In this document: piece by piece, positions 25,096 to 33,553 of the stretch | How positions within the stretch are numbered: the first letter of the stretch is position 1 | How the letters are laid out: each line of letters begins with the position of its first letter | Assembly (NCBI RefSeq): GCF_000784355.1 | Contig: NZ_KN360928.1 | Span: 368,777-432,776 of the forward strand | Direction: 5' to 3' | Source of the DNA: Methanolacinia paynteri | Lineage (GTDB): Archaea > Halobacteriota > Methanomicrobia > Methanomicrobiales > Methanomicrobiaceae | DNA: 64,000 nucleotides | Made by a program: the position numbers and the translations under genes | The notes under the pieces: generated by a model | Seen by the model: only the letters and a program-made list of their open reading frames with translations | Databases searched by the model: none | Told to the model about the DNA's origin: nothing

Positions 25096-25854
25096 TCAGA
25101 TCTCGCAGCTTTGTCTGCTGAAGAGCAGCGAGAACGAATCCGCCGGAAATGAAGACCAGTCGGCGATTTCGCAGGCCGGAGATTTATTGACGGCGTTGAT
25201 TCTCCTGATCTCTCTTTTTATCTTTGCTCTCTCGGCTTCCAGCCTGATCTTTTCCAGATCCTCCCACCTGTTGACAGGCGATCTTGCGATGTTGAATGCC
25301 GCATTTACATCTGCATGACAGATGTACCCGCACTCGGGGCACTGGAAGACTTTTCTGTGCCTGCGGCCGTGTGCACCGCATCTGCTGCAGATCTGGGAGG
25401 TGAATGAAGGGTCGACATACAGGACGGGTATACCCCTGCGGACGGCACGGTTTTCGACCATCTGGCACAGGTGATAGAAATACCAGTTGTTGATGGAGAA
25501 ATCCGTGATAATCCCTCTTCTGTTCTTCCTCCTGAAACGGCCTCCGGAGAGCCTCTCGAATTTGATGCCGCAGTCGAGGTCCGATGCGATCCTCACGATA
25601 TCCCTGCTCAGGTATTTGTTGAGATCCCTGAGCTGTCCTGTCTCTCTTTTATCCAGCCGCTTCAGGTTTCTGGTTTTTTTCCTGTTCTTCAGTTTCTTTC
25701 GTTCCCTGTTGAATTCATCGTGGATAAGGCGGGCCTCTCTCCCGAGTTTTGCAGTAAAGCCGGTATTTGGGTCTGCGACAACTGCAATATACCCGGTCGT
25801 GTTCAGGTCGATTCCAATCCACCTGTCGGACAGTTCTGACTGTACCTGTGTCAT
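25096..25854 (-). CDS. Compact TnpB-like protein: RuvC core and zinc ribbon only
   Basis: The 252-residue protein matches only the C-terminal nuclease half of IS605-family TnpB. RuvC-I is WIGIDLNTTGY (D16), RuvC-II is IKFERL (E100), the zinc ribbon has C156, C159, C172 and C175, and RuvC-III is HADVNAAFNI (D182), so all three catalytic acids are kept. The N-terminal 120-190 residues of usual TnpB (about 370-400 aa) are absent. AAGGAGG lies nine bases before the ATG, so this short form is properly translated and not just a fragment. There is no tnpA. A C-terminal tail of Arg/Glu-rich helix follows the RuvC core. Confidence 0.85.
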   Translation of the reverse strand: MTQVQSELSDRWIGIDLNTTGYIAVVADPNTGFTAKLGREARLIHDEFNRERKKLKNRKKTRNLKRLDKRETGQLRDLNKYLSRDIVRIASDLDCGIKFERLSGGRFRRKNRRGIITDFSINNWYFYHLCQMVENRAVRRGIPVLYVDPSFTSQICSRCGAHGRRHRKVFQCPECGYICHADVNAAFNIARSPVNRWEDLEKIRLEAERAKIKREIRRINAVNKSPACEIADWSSFPADSFSLLFSRQSCEI

Positions 25855-25927
25855 GATGTAATTCCTCCTTCGAAATTCATGTGGCTTGAAATTTTTCGCG
25901 GGACGATGCTGTCTGAAAAAGAGTATT

Positions 25928-25973
25928 CGGGTTTAGTCTGGGTTTTTGGACCCATGTATGATACTTTAACCCG
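25928..25973. repeat. Nested inverted repeat upstream of the TnpB-like gene
   Basis: CGGGTT (25928-25933) pairs with AACCCG (25968-25973), and inside it TGGGT (25939-25943) pairs with ACCCA (25950-25954). The structure lies about 75-120 bases before the TnpB-like start and could be a relic of a transposon end, a terminator or a regulatory RNA element. Confidence 0.45.
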
Positions 25974-26102
25974 ATCAAATATATATCTTGTCGTCAAAAA
26001 TCAGTATTAGAGGCATAAATTATATTGTCAGGGGTGTTTCAATGAGTTTCGAACTTAATAGAATCTTTTATGATTTTATAACACTCCATTTTAGAATACA
26101 GC

Positions 26103-27071
26103 ATGTTTTCGGATATCCAGTTTATTTCCTTCCTGAATTATACGATAAGGGCGGTTCTTTTAATCACTGCCGGTATTATTCTCGTAAACCTGATATCCGA
26201 AACGGGTGTAATGTCGAAATTTAAGATTATCTCCGTCCCTTTGTGCCGGATCTCCGGCCTCTCGGAGGAGGCAGTTTTGTCTATCCTCTCGATGGTGATA
26301 AACCCGACTGCGGGAAAGTCGATGCTCGCAGAATACCACAGGGCCGGAAAAGTCGAAAAGGAGGAGATCGTTCCGTCGCTCATCATCGGGACTTTCCCGG
26401 CAGTATTCGGAGAATCGATATTCAGGGCCCAGTTTCCGACGGCGGTTGTAATCCTCGGCCCGGTCCTGGGAGGGATCTACACCTTCTTCAACCTGTTCTC
26501 CACCTTTATTCAGGTGGTCGGGGCGCTGATATACACCAATCTTGTGCTAAGGAGGAGAAGATCGGTTCCGGAGAAGGAGTACGAGAAGGTCGAGGCGGCT
26601 GAAAAACTGAAGAGGCCTGATATGAAATCGCTGAAGAAGGCGATTGAAAAATCCAAAAAGCCGCTGAAGAAGATCATACCGATTACGATTATTACGATGA
26701 TCGTCTTCTGGCTGCTGAGCGTGGCGGGCGTCCTCAACTGGCTTTCGGTAATCTTCGATCCCATCTTAAACCTTATCGGCCTTCCCGGTGAGGCATCGGC
26801 CGCACTGCTCGCCCAGTTCATGCATTTTTCGGCCGGGTATACTGTCGTCGGATCGATGGTGGACACCGGAATGCTCGACTTCGGCCAGGCACTCGTGACC
26901 CTCATTCTCGGGAGCATGATCCTTATAACGATGATATACCTGAAGTATTCGGTTCCGCTGTATATCGGAATGTTCGGGAAGGATGGAATCAGGGTCGCAG
27001 TCATCGCTTACTCGGCAAGCATGGCTGCGAAGGTGATCTGCATCGCAATCGTTATGGCGATCTTCTTCTGA
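26103..27071 (+). CDS. Nucleoside-recognition (gate) domain membrane protein
   Basis: This 322-residue membrane protein contains two copies of the nucleoside-recognition/gate fold. The first includes VINPTAGKSMLAEYHRAG and IGTFPAVFGESIF; the second includes FMHFSAGYTVVGSMVDTG. A charged linker (about residues 150-190; KSLKKAIEKSKKPLKK) separates the halves. Such proteins occur in nucleoside transporters, spore maturation proteins and FeoB-type gates; the substrate is unknown here. A TTTTATAAC box lies about 22 bases before the ATG and no Shine-Dalgarno is present. Confidence 0.83.
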   Translation: MFSDIQFISFLNYTIRAVLLITAGIILVNLISETGVMSKFKIISVPLCRISGLSEEAVLSILSMVINPTAGKSMLAEYHRAGKVEKEEIVPSLIIGTFPAVFGESIFRAQFPTAVVILGPVLGGIYTFFNLFSTFIQVVGALIYTNLVLRRRRSVPEKEYEKVEAAEKLKRPDMKSLKKAIEKSKKPLKKIIPITIITMIVFWLLSVAGVLNWLSVIFDPILNLIGLPGEASAALLAQFMHFSAGYTVVGSMVDTGMLDFGQALVTLILGSMILITMIYLKYSVPLYIGMFGKDGIRVAVIAYSASMAAKVICIAIVMAIFF

Positions 27072-27093
27072 AAAATTATTGACAGAATATAGG

Positions 27094-27507
27094 TTATTCA
27101 ACCTTTATAAGCCAGAAAGCATTTTTTTGCCTGTATTCCCCTTCGGATTTGAGTTCACCTAAAAGAACGACTTCTTCACCGTTTGAAAGCCCTGAGACAT
27201 CGACTGCCGGGCGTGAGGTCTTATTGTCCTCGACCATCATATCGTACCAGACGTCGATCGTCTCCCCTCCCGATGTAAGGTGGAAGTACAGGCAGTTGAG
27301 TATACCGAGATCGCTTACCACCCCATTAACATAAACAGGAGTGTCATATTCCGGATTTGCGAGAAGTTCACCTACGGAAACGCTTTCATTGTCCGTATAC
27401 TGGTCGTCGCCGGAGGTGCACCCGGAGACAAGGAGCAGGGCAGTAAGAAGCAGGATGCAGGTTCCCCATTTTGCCAGGTATGAGGGGATATCGTCCCGAA
27501 AGATCAT
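27094..27507 (-). CDS. Lipoprotein with OB-fold-like domain
   Basis: From the ATG at 27507 the protein has 137 residues with a lipobox LLVSGC and a beta-barrel-like mature part. It starts SVGELLANPEYDTPVYVNGVV and ends EEVVLLGELKSEGEYRQ, a pattern of OB-fold proteins related to CcmE or tRNA_anti-like domains. A TTAAATATAATA box about 30 bases upstream supports this start rather than 27564. Function unknown; possibly binds a ligand or metal outside the cell. Confidence 0.7.
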   Translation of the reverse strand: MIFRDDIPSYLAKWGTCILLLTALLLVSGCTSGDDQYTDNESVSVGELLANPEYDTPVYVNGVVSDLGILNCLYFHLTSGGETIDVWYDMMVEDNKTSRPAVDVSGLSNGEEVVLLGELKSEGEYRQKNAFWLIKVE

Positions 27508-27620
27508 ACCGGTGTTTTTGGAGTTTGTTTTATTATATTTAATGTTAATAGCTGACAAATTCACTCAAAAAAATATAAACAATTCAGTAAAAATAATTTA
27601 GATTAAAATATGTTTAGAAG

Positions 27621-28172
27621 TTAATCTTTTTTTGAAGGCCACGTCTGGTTTCCAAAATGATCAAATTTTTTTATTAATTCAGGTTGATATTTATTATAAA
27701 TGTCAGTATATTTTACATGGATTGTGAGAGATTTAAGTATTGATCTAATTTCATCTCTTTTCTGTTCCTCTTTTGGATCATTTGGGTTGAATTTAAACCC
27801 AAGAATATCTACTTTTGTTCCGTTTAATAATGAAGTTTCTTCAAGATTCCCCCAAAAAAATTGTCTATATTCAATTGGAATCCAATCAACAGGATAATTC
27901 TTTTTTATTCCTTCATTATTTTCAGTTTCAACTGATTTTATTATCATAGGGCCAGTTCCATTGTTGGTTATATGTATTCCGATGGTATTTGGACTTTGGA
28001 ATAAACCGATATTTCCAATCGGTCTAACAGATAAAATATTGTGCCTGCGTTGGATTAAGAGGCCTGAAAATCCAATTGCTATGGAAAAAATAGAAACAAC
28101 TAACGCAAAAATCGCAATAGTGTCTGGATTGTTTGACATTTCATTAATTAAATTAGCAATAAATGAAATCAT
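27621..28172 (-). CDS. Hypothetical AT-rich one-helix membrane protein
   Basis: This 183-residue protein has a single N-terminal membrane helix (about residues 16-40; TIAIFALVVSIFSIAIGFSGLLI) and a beta-rich cytosolic or external domain (SVRPIGNIGLFQSPNTIGIHITNNGTGPMIIKS). The layout recalls the many single-helix proteins near defence or mobile genes in archaea. It is clearly more AT-rich than its neighbours, suggesting transfer. GGAG lies eight bases before the ATG. It stands alone. Confidence 0.65.
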   Translation of the reverse strand: MISFIANLINEMSNNPDTIAIFALVVSIFSIAIGFSGLLIQRRHNILSVRPIGNIGLFQSPNTIGIHITNNGTGPMIIKSVETENNEGIKKNYPVDWIPIEYRQFFWGNLEETSLLNGTKVDILGFKFNPNDPKEEQKRDEIRSILKSLTIHVKYTDIYNKYQPELIKKFDHFGNQTWPSKKD

Positions 28173-28380
28173 TATGATACTCCATTAAGTCTCTTTCTTT
28201 ATGGTCACCTTGTTGTTGGTATATTCAAAATTTATTGTTTATTCTTCTGATACTCCCTTATTAATTATATATTGATATTTTCATATTCCACATAATTTTT
28301 ATTTAGTTTCTGAAATATTACATGATACAGAAATCTAATAAACAACCTGTAACGAAAAAAAATTCTGATTTGAAAAAAAT

Positions 28381-29328
28381 TTAGAGAAGCCCGAAGGACT
28401 TGAGTGTCACTTCGGGGTTGATAGCGCCTACGCGGTAGACGACGCCTTCTGATAATTCGTTTATGACGACCTCTGCGGGCGAGAAGAGGTTCGTGTCTAT
28501 CTGGTAGAAGTCGAAGTTCGCCTTCTTGAACGTGTCGTAGAACGGCTCTCCGTATGACGAGGACTTGTTGGACGGGATCTTGTCGAGATAATCCTTGATC
28601 TCCGGTGCTCTCATCGTGAGGTAGATCTGGCCGTGGTAGATGGTTGCATCGTTCGTGCATCCCATTGCCCTTGTCGAATCCTTCTTCACCGGGGGAATCG
28701 GGGCGGTTCCCATCGCGGACTCGATCTTCTTCGTATCGAAGCCGAGCTCGTTGAGCTTGTATATTGCAGTTTCGACGCAGCGGCCAGAGACCTGGATCGA
28801 ACCGACGATCGATGCCGTAGGTGCGACCACCGCACATACGTTAGCCACATCGACACCGCACTTCTCGGCGATGTTCTCCATGACCTCTCCGTTGGGGAGT
28901 GTGTCCGATTCGAGGCAGATGACCGCATAGTCGCTCTCATCCTCGTATTCGATGACTTCGTATGTGTGCTTGGGCATCAGCGAGAGTGCACGTGCCGGGC
29001 CGCTTCCCATCGCGAAGAAGTTGCCGACCTTGACGGTCCATCCCGCCTTCTGTGCGCCGAGGCAGGAGATTGCGGGGAAGTCGGTGTTCACATCGATGAA
29101 CGGCATGGGGACGTCGTTTATTTTGCCGTTCCTGAACGTAATCTCCGAGAGGCCGCCCATGCAGATCTCCGTAAAACGCTTTCCTGCCTGGTATCCTCCT
29201 ATTGCACTTACACCACAGTCGACTAAACGTGCGCCGTTGTCGAGCTGGTGGAACTCAACATTGTAATCCTCCGGAAATTCCGCGAGGTCCTCAAAAAGAT
29301 CGAGGGCAATTTCATTGACACTTATCAT
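28381..29328 (-). CDS. mch: Methenyltetrahydromethanopterin cyclohydrolase
   Basis: This 315-residue cytosolic enzyme interconverts N5-formyl-H4MPT and methenyl-H4MPT, step three of CO2 reduction to methane. The protein matches the family along its whole length (MISVNEIALDLFEDL, VDCGVSAIGGYQAG, FMSLMPKH-like CRALSLMPKHTYEVIEYED region, GCTNDATIYHGQIYLT). AGGAGG lies eight bases before the ATG at 29328; the upstream frame to 29352 lacks support. Its codon use is that of a highly expressed gene (few rare codons). It is followed by a 208-base AT-rich gap and the AT-rich hypothetical gene. Confidence 0.97.
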   Translation of the reverse strand: MISVNEIALDLFEDLAEFPEDYNVEFHQLDNGARLVDCGVSAIGGYQAGKRFTEICMGGLSEITFRNGKINDVPMPFIDVNTDFPAISCLGAQKAGWTVKVGNFFAMGSGPARALSLMPKHTYEVIEYEDESDYAVICLESDTLPNGEVMENIAEKCGVDVANVCAVVAPTASIVGSIQVSGRCVETAIYKLNELGFDTKKIESAMGTAPIPPVKKDSTRAMGCTNDATIYHGQIYLTMRAPEIKDYLDKIPSNKSSSYGEPFYDTFKKANFDFYQIDTNLFSPAEVVINELSEGVVYRVGAINPEVTLKSFGLL

Positions 29329-29399
29329 GAATAATCCTCCTGAATCTAACATTGAACCAGCAAAAGTTATAATATTTTTTAAATGACTCTGGAGGCGAG

Positions 29400-30533
29400 T
29401 CAGTCGAGAATCTCGAGTACACGGGCCGGATCGTACCTGAGCGTGATTAATCTCGTCCGGCCTCTTCCCTCGCGATAGTTCAGGTTCAAAAGCCTCATCG
29501 CATCAAGCTTTTTGACGATCTCGTAGTACCTCGTATAGCCCATCTTCCGGCTCTCTTTGATCAGTTCGAATATTGCCCCTGCAGAGAGCTCCTTTTTGTC
29601 CATACTGTTCTCTGCAATGATTTTGAGCACGTCTTTCTCCTCGTCTTTGAGTGTCTTTGCAGTATGGGAGAGGTGCAGGTATTTCGAGATCTCATATGCG
29701 CGGCAGATATCCTCCCTCTCAAGGCTCCGTCTTGCGTCGTTCTCAGCGTAAAGGGTCGCTCTCTTGAGCAGGTCGATTCCTACCCTGAGGTCGCCGAGAT
29801 TTGCGGTCTGTTCGACGACGAGATCGAGCATTGCATCATTTACCACGTTTGGATAGAGGCCCTGCTGTATCCTCTGGTTCAGGATCTCGCGGATCTCGTC
29901 CTCCCCGTAAGGCGGGAAGTAGATATCGGTCGGCCGGAATACGGACGAAACCCTGCTGTCGACCTCCCTCATCAGATCGACACCCATGTCGGATATTATG
30001 GCGATTACCCCGATCCTGACGCCTTCATAGGATTCGTGGGCCCTGAGGAGGGTGTACAGAACCTTGTTGATCTCGTTTTCGTAAAGGAGGTAGTTTGCAT
30101 CGTCGAGGCAGACGAGGAGGACTGCGTCCTTGTCAAGTATCAGTTTGCAGACCGAGTCGAAGAGAGACTTGAAAGACGTCCCTGAGGCGGGCGGCTGCTG
30201 CCCCGAAAGCTTCCTGTAGATCCTCGAAAATATTGCGAATTTGGTATTTTCAATCTGGCAGTTGACGTGCACCGGGATTATCCTGTGGGTGGCTTCTTCG
30301 ATATCCAGGAAAAGCTTCTTTATGCTCGTCGTCTTCCCCGTGCCCGGGGGCCCCCTGCATATGGTATTGAGCGGTCTTGCACCCTTCATGCCGGGCCTGA
30401 CCTGAAATGCGAGCTCCCTCATCTGGGTGTCGCGGAAATTGAACTGCTCGGGTACGAAGTCGATCTCGAATACCTCGGGGTCACGAAACAGCGTCTCCTC
30501 CCACATGAGCAGATTCTTCTTCATATTAGACAT
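29400..30533 (-). CDS. cdc6: Orc1/Cdc6-type replication initiator
   Basis: This 377-residue AAA+ protein binds origins and loads MCM. Walker A is GPPGTGKTTS, Walker B is CLDDANYL, sensor 1 is near IAIISDMG, and sensor 2 and lid helices follow. The C-terminal winged helix (about 300-375; SAGAIFELIKESRKMGYTRYYEIVKKLDAM) contacts DNA. The Walker B form with LDDA instead of LDE is typical for the Methanomicrobiales branch, as I recall it. GTG at 30539 and ATG at 30524 are other possible starts; AGGTGA lies just upstream. I could not find clear origin recognition boxes beside it. Confidence 0.93.
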   Translation of the reverse strand: MSNMKKNLLMWEETLFRDPEVFEIDFVPEQFNFRDTQMRELAFQVRPGMKGARPLNTICRGPPGTGKTTSIKKLFLDIEEATHRIIPVHVNCQIENTKFAIFSRIYRKLSGQQPPASGTSFKSLFDSVCKLILDKDAVLLVCLDDANYLLYENEINKVLYTLLRAHESYEGVRIGVIAIISDMGVDLMREVDSRVSSVFRPTDIYFPPYGEDEIREILNQRIQQGLYPNVVNDAMLDLVVEQTANLGDLRVGIDLLKRATLYAENDARRSLEREDICRAYEISKYLHLSHTAKTLKDEEKDVLKIIAENSMDKKELSAGAIFELIKESRKMGYTRYYEIVKKLDAMRLLNLNYREGRGRTRLITLRYDPARVLEILD

Positions 30534-30601
30534 TTTCACCTGAAACCTATTAATTCATGCCTTAGGCGGTGTGAAAGAAAGTATGCGATTGCAGTCCGCC
30601 T

Positions 30602-31072
30602 CTATTTCTGCATCTCCTCGAGGCATTTCTTGCAGAGCGAGCGTCCCATGAAGATCTGCGAGAGCTGCTCCTCGGCCTTCGAGATCGGCCTTCCGCACGA
30701 CGAGCATGTAAACCCTGTATTTTCAACAGGTTTTTCCTCCGGCAAGGGCTTTTCCTGAGCCGGTTCCGAGACAGGAATTGCGGGTTCTGCCGGAGTTTGA
30801 GGGATCTCAGGTGCCGGATACGTCTCCTCTTCCACTATATTGGTAATTACCGGCTCCCCGGGATTCTCCAGCACCCTCCTCCTGTAGCTGTCGATCTTCT
30901 TCTTTGTCTCCGGGTCATTCCTCCCCAACCTGGAGAGAACGCTGTCAAGGTATTCTATAAGTTCGCCGGCATCGCGGTCATCTTTGGCCTCCCCTTCGAC
31001 CTCGACCTTCAGGTTCTCGTAGTTCTCAAGATTTACCGTAATTCCGATTGATAGCTTCCTTTTTTCGCTCAT
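30602..31072 (-). CDS. Hypothetical protein with C-terminal zinc finger (156 aa)
   Basis: The N-terminal half is a small alpha/beta unit (LSIGITVNLENYENLKVEVEGE) and a helix-rich stretch. A Pro/Glu-rich linker follows, and the C-terminus has TCSSCG and LCKKCLEE (CxxC...CxxC), a probable zinc-binding finger. The protein lies directly upstream of cdc6 on the same strand (about 68 bases apart), so the two may be co-expressed. A role in replication is only suggested by that. Family not recognised beyond archaeal hypothetical proteins. Confidence 0.72.
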   Translation of the reverse strand: MSEKRKLSIGITVNLENYENLKVEVEGEAKDDRDAGELIEYLDSVLSRLGRNDPETKKKIDSYRRRVLENPGEPVITNIVEEETYPAPEIPQTPAEPAIPVSEPAQEKPLPEEKPVENTGFTCSSCGRPISKAEEQLSQIFMGRSLCKKCLEEMQK

Positions 31073-31256
31073 GTATATTCCTGCACTGAATTATTCGTTT
31101 TCAGGTGTTCGATGATCTGTATTATTGCGTCCCGGAACAAAAGAGTATTCAGGTTCTGCCGGGCGGCTATTTATGCGGCAGATGATGAAAGTTACCCCCA
31201 CTGACCGCCCGGAATGATGAAGCAGGGATCTGATGCCGCTTTGTAAGTTCAGCGAT

Positions 31257-32432
31257 TTACTCTTTTTTCTCCGCCTGCCCTAAAAGGAGCTTCATGAACA
31301 TATCCCCTTCGATAAGACCGAAGCCGCCGTTTTCAGCCGCTTCTTTCTCGGAATAGCAGGTAGTTCTGTCCCGTCCCCTGCCGACGATGATGAACGGGAC
31401 CGGATTGGATGTATGCGTCTTGAGCCTGATCGGAGTAGGGTGGTCGGGCAGAATTCCGATGGCCGCATCCGTACTCTCGAGGATCATCCCTACCGCTTCG
31501 TCGAGACGCTCGATCGCCTTAACCTTCTCTTCGATGCTGCCCATATGCCCGGCCTCGTCAGGCGCCTCGACATGCATGTAGATGAAGTCGAGCCTCTCCA
31601 GCCCTTCGAGTGCATATTTTGCCTTAGCCATATAGTCGGTATCGAGAAATCCGGTTGCACCGGGTACTGTTATGATCTCCATCTCCGCGAGCATCGCTAT
31701 GCCGTTCAGGAGGTCAACGGCAGAGATCATTCCGCCCGAAACCCCGTACTTCTCCTTAAATGGCTCCATCGACGGTTTTCTGCCGCCACTCCACGGCCAG
31801 ATTCCCGTTGCCGGCTTCTCACCGCGGGCTATCCGCTCGCGGTTTACGGGGTGGTCTTTGAAGACTTCGGCGGCAATATTCATCGCTTCGAGCAAAATCT
31901 CCCTGTCGGGTCCTTTTGGGACATGCGGATCGATCTCCTGCCCGACGATGTCATGGGGTGGTGCCGATTCCGATCCCTTTCCGCCCTGGAGGATGAGGAG
32001 ATTCCTGTAGCTGACCCCGGGGTATACTCTTATGCCTTCCGGGAGAGCTTCGTTTAATGATTCGATAAGCCTGGGGCCGTCGTCTCCCGTTATGTGCCCC
32101 GCGGAGAAATCTGCCATTACCCCGTCTTCAATGGTCACGAGGTTGCAGCGGTAGGCAATCGCGTCTTCACCGAAATCTATGCCCATGCTCACCGCTTCGA
32201 GCGGTCCTCGTCCTGTGTAGCATTCACGCGGGTCGTACCCGAGGACGGAGAGGTTTGCGACATCGCTTCCCGGAACCATTCCGTCGGGAACCGTTTTCAG
32301 CATCCCGCAGGCACCGTTTGAAGCCGCCCAGTCCATGTACGGTGTATTCGCGTATTCTATCGGTGTCTTTCCGCCGAGTTCCTCCAGCGGCTCGTCGGCC
32401 ATTCCGTCGCCGAGAATTACTATCGCTTTCAT
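31257..32432 (-). CDS. apgM: 2,3-bisphosphoglycerate-independent phosphoglycerate mutase (archaeal type)
   Basis: This 391-residue enzyme interconverts 3- and 2-phosphoglycerate in glycolysis/gluconeogenesis. It is of the alkaline-phosphatase superfamily: VILGDGMADEP at the N-terminus (metal Asp), the catalytic Ser in GSDVANLSVLGYDP, YTGRGPLEA, HVEAPDEAGH and GILPDHPTP near the C-terminus (metal ligands). The start overlaps the epimerase stop by four bases (ATGA), so the two are coupled. Confidence 0.95.
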   Translation of the reverse strand: MKAIVILGDGMADEPLEELGGKTPIEYANTPYMDWAASNGACGMLKTVPDGMVPGSDVANLSVLGYDPRECYTGRGPLEAVSMGIDFGEDAIAYRCNLVTIEDGVMADFSAGHITGDDGPRLIESLNEALPEGIRVYPGVSYRNLLILQGGKGSESAPPHDIVGQEIDPHVPKGPDREILLEAMNIAAEVFKDHPVNRERIARGEKPATGIWPWSGGRKPSMEPFKEKYGVSGGMISAVDLLNGIAMLAEMEIITVPGATGFLDTDYMAKAKYALEGLERLDFIYMHVEAPDEAGHMGSIEEKVKAIERLDEAVGMILESTDAAIGILPDHPTPIRLKTHTSNPVPFIIVGRGRDRTTCYSEKEAAENGGFGLIEGDMFMKLLLGQAEKKE

Positions 32433-33373
32433 ATGTATTTTATTTCCTTCAGCAGCGCTCTTACAGCGAGTCTTACGGATTCGGCCGAGCCTGTTTCAGG
32501 CTTCCATCCCAAAGCCTTCAGCTTGTCCACCCCGAGCTGCATCTTCGGGACGTCGCCTACCCAACCCCGGTCGCCACCCGTGTAGGTGAACTTCACGCCG
32601 GAAAGATCCATCTCTTCGACAACGATCTCTGCCAGTGCTGTTACGTCGATCCAGTCTTCCGATCCGATATTGAAGTAGTTGAACGCCTCACCCGAATTTT
32701 CGACGGCGAAGAGGACCGCTTCGATGCATGCACCCACGGATAGATATGATTTGATCTGCTTTCCGTCGCCAAGTATCTCGAGCTCTTCCGGGTTGTCGAT
32801 CAGCTTATGAACGAAGTCCCATATAACGCCATGTCCGCTTCTTTCGCCGATGATGTTTGCAAACCTGAATACCCATGACTTCATTCCGTATGTATGGGCG
32901 TAGCCGGCGATCATCGCCTCGCATGCAAGCTTCGATGCACCGTATATTGAGATCGGTATCATCGGGCTGTAGTTCTCCGGCGTGGGGATGACTGCGGCTT
33001 CCCCGTACACGGTCGAGGTCGAGGTGAAGACGAACTCTTTTACCCCGTGCACCCGCATCGCATCGAGAACTCTCTCGGTTGCGAGAACATTGTTGTCGAA
33101 GACCCTGGCAGGCGAGATCGCACTTGCCCTGACATCCGGGTCAGCGGCGAGATGAAAGACCCTGCCGGCGCCTGCGATCCTCTCCTGCCACCCGTCGTCA
33201 AGCAGGTCGGCCTGCAGAAATTCGGCCTTTCCGCTCTCTATATGGGGCATAATATTTGCAGTCGCCCCTGCGCTCAGGTTATCGATTACAAGCACCCTGT
33301 CGCCTTTTTTCACGAGGGCGTCGACGATGTGGGACCCTATAAAACCGGCCCCTCCTGTGACTACTGAAAACAT
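32429..33373 (-). CDS. NAD-dependent sugar-nucleotide epimerase/dehydratase (GalE-like)
   Basis: This 314-residue short-chain dehydrogenase has the NAD-binding VTGGAGFIGSHI motif, the catalytic STSTVYGE serine/threonine region and the YGASK Tyr-Lys pair. It is of the extended GalE/UDP-sugar epimerase type, probably acting on UDP-glucose, UDP-galactose or an N-acetyl form for surface glycans. It is coupled to apgM, an odd partner whose connection may only be shared expression. The exact substrate cannot be read from the sequence. Confidence 0.88.
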   Translation of the reverse strand: MFSVVTGGAGFIGSHIVDALVKKGDRVLVIDNLSAGATANIMPHIESGKAEFLQADLLDDGWQERIAGAGRVFHLAADPDVRASAISPARVFDNNVLATERVLDAMRVHGVKEFVFTSTSTVYGEAAVIPTPENYSPMIPISIYGASKLACEAMIAGYAHTYGMKSWVFRFANIIGERSGHGVIWDFVHKLIDNPEELEILGDGKQIKSYLSVGACIEAVLFAVENSGEAFNYFNIGSEDWIDVTALAEIVVEEMDLSGVKFTYTGGDRGWVGDVPKMQLGVDKLKALGWKPETGSAESVRLAVRALLKEIKYI

Positions 33374-33553
33374 CCGATAATTAATTACGCAGGTTTAATG
33401 GTTTTAGTTTTGGGTTGAAGAACGAATGATTAATTATATTGCCGTATCTGGAAAAAAATTATCAGATGCATTCCGGTCCGCTTTCTGACGTTTTTTTCTC
33501 CGGGATCGTTTCATCTTCTTTCAGTTTTGTTCTGAGTTTATTGGAGGTTTTGA

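Noticed and set aside
30534..31256. Replication origin near cdc6
   Set aside because: I looked for repeated origin recognition boxes with a G-run in the gaps near cdc6. Only single G-rich pieces were seen (TGGGGGTAAC on the minus strand near 31193), with no repeat pair or AT-rich unwinding element.
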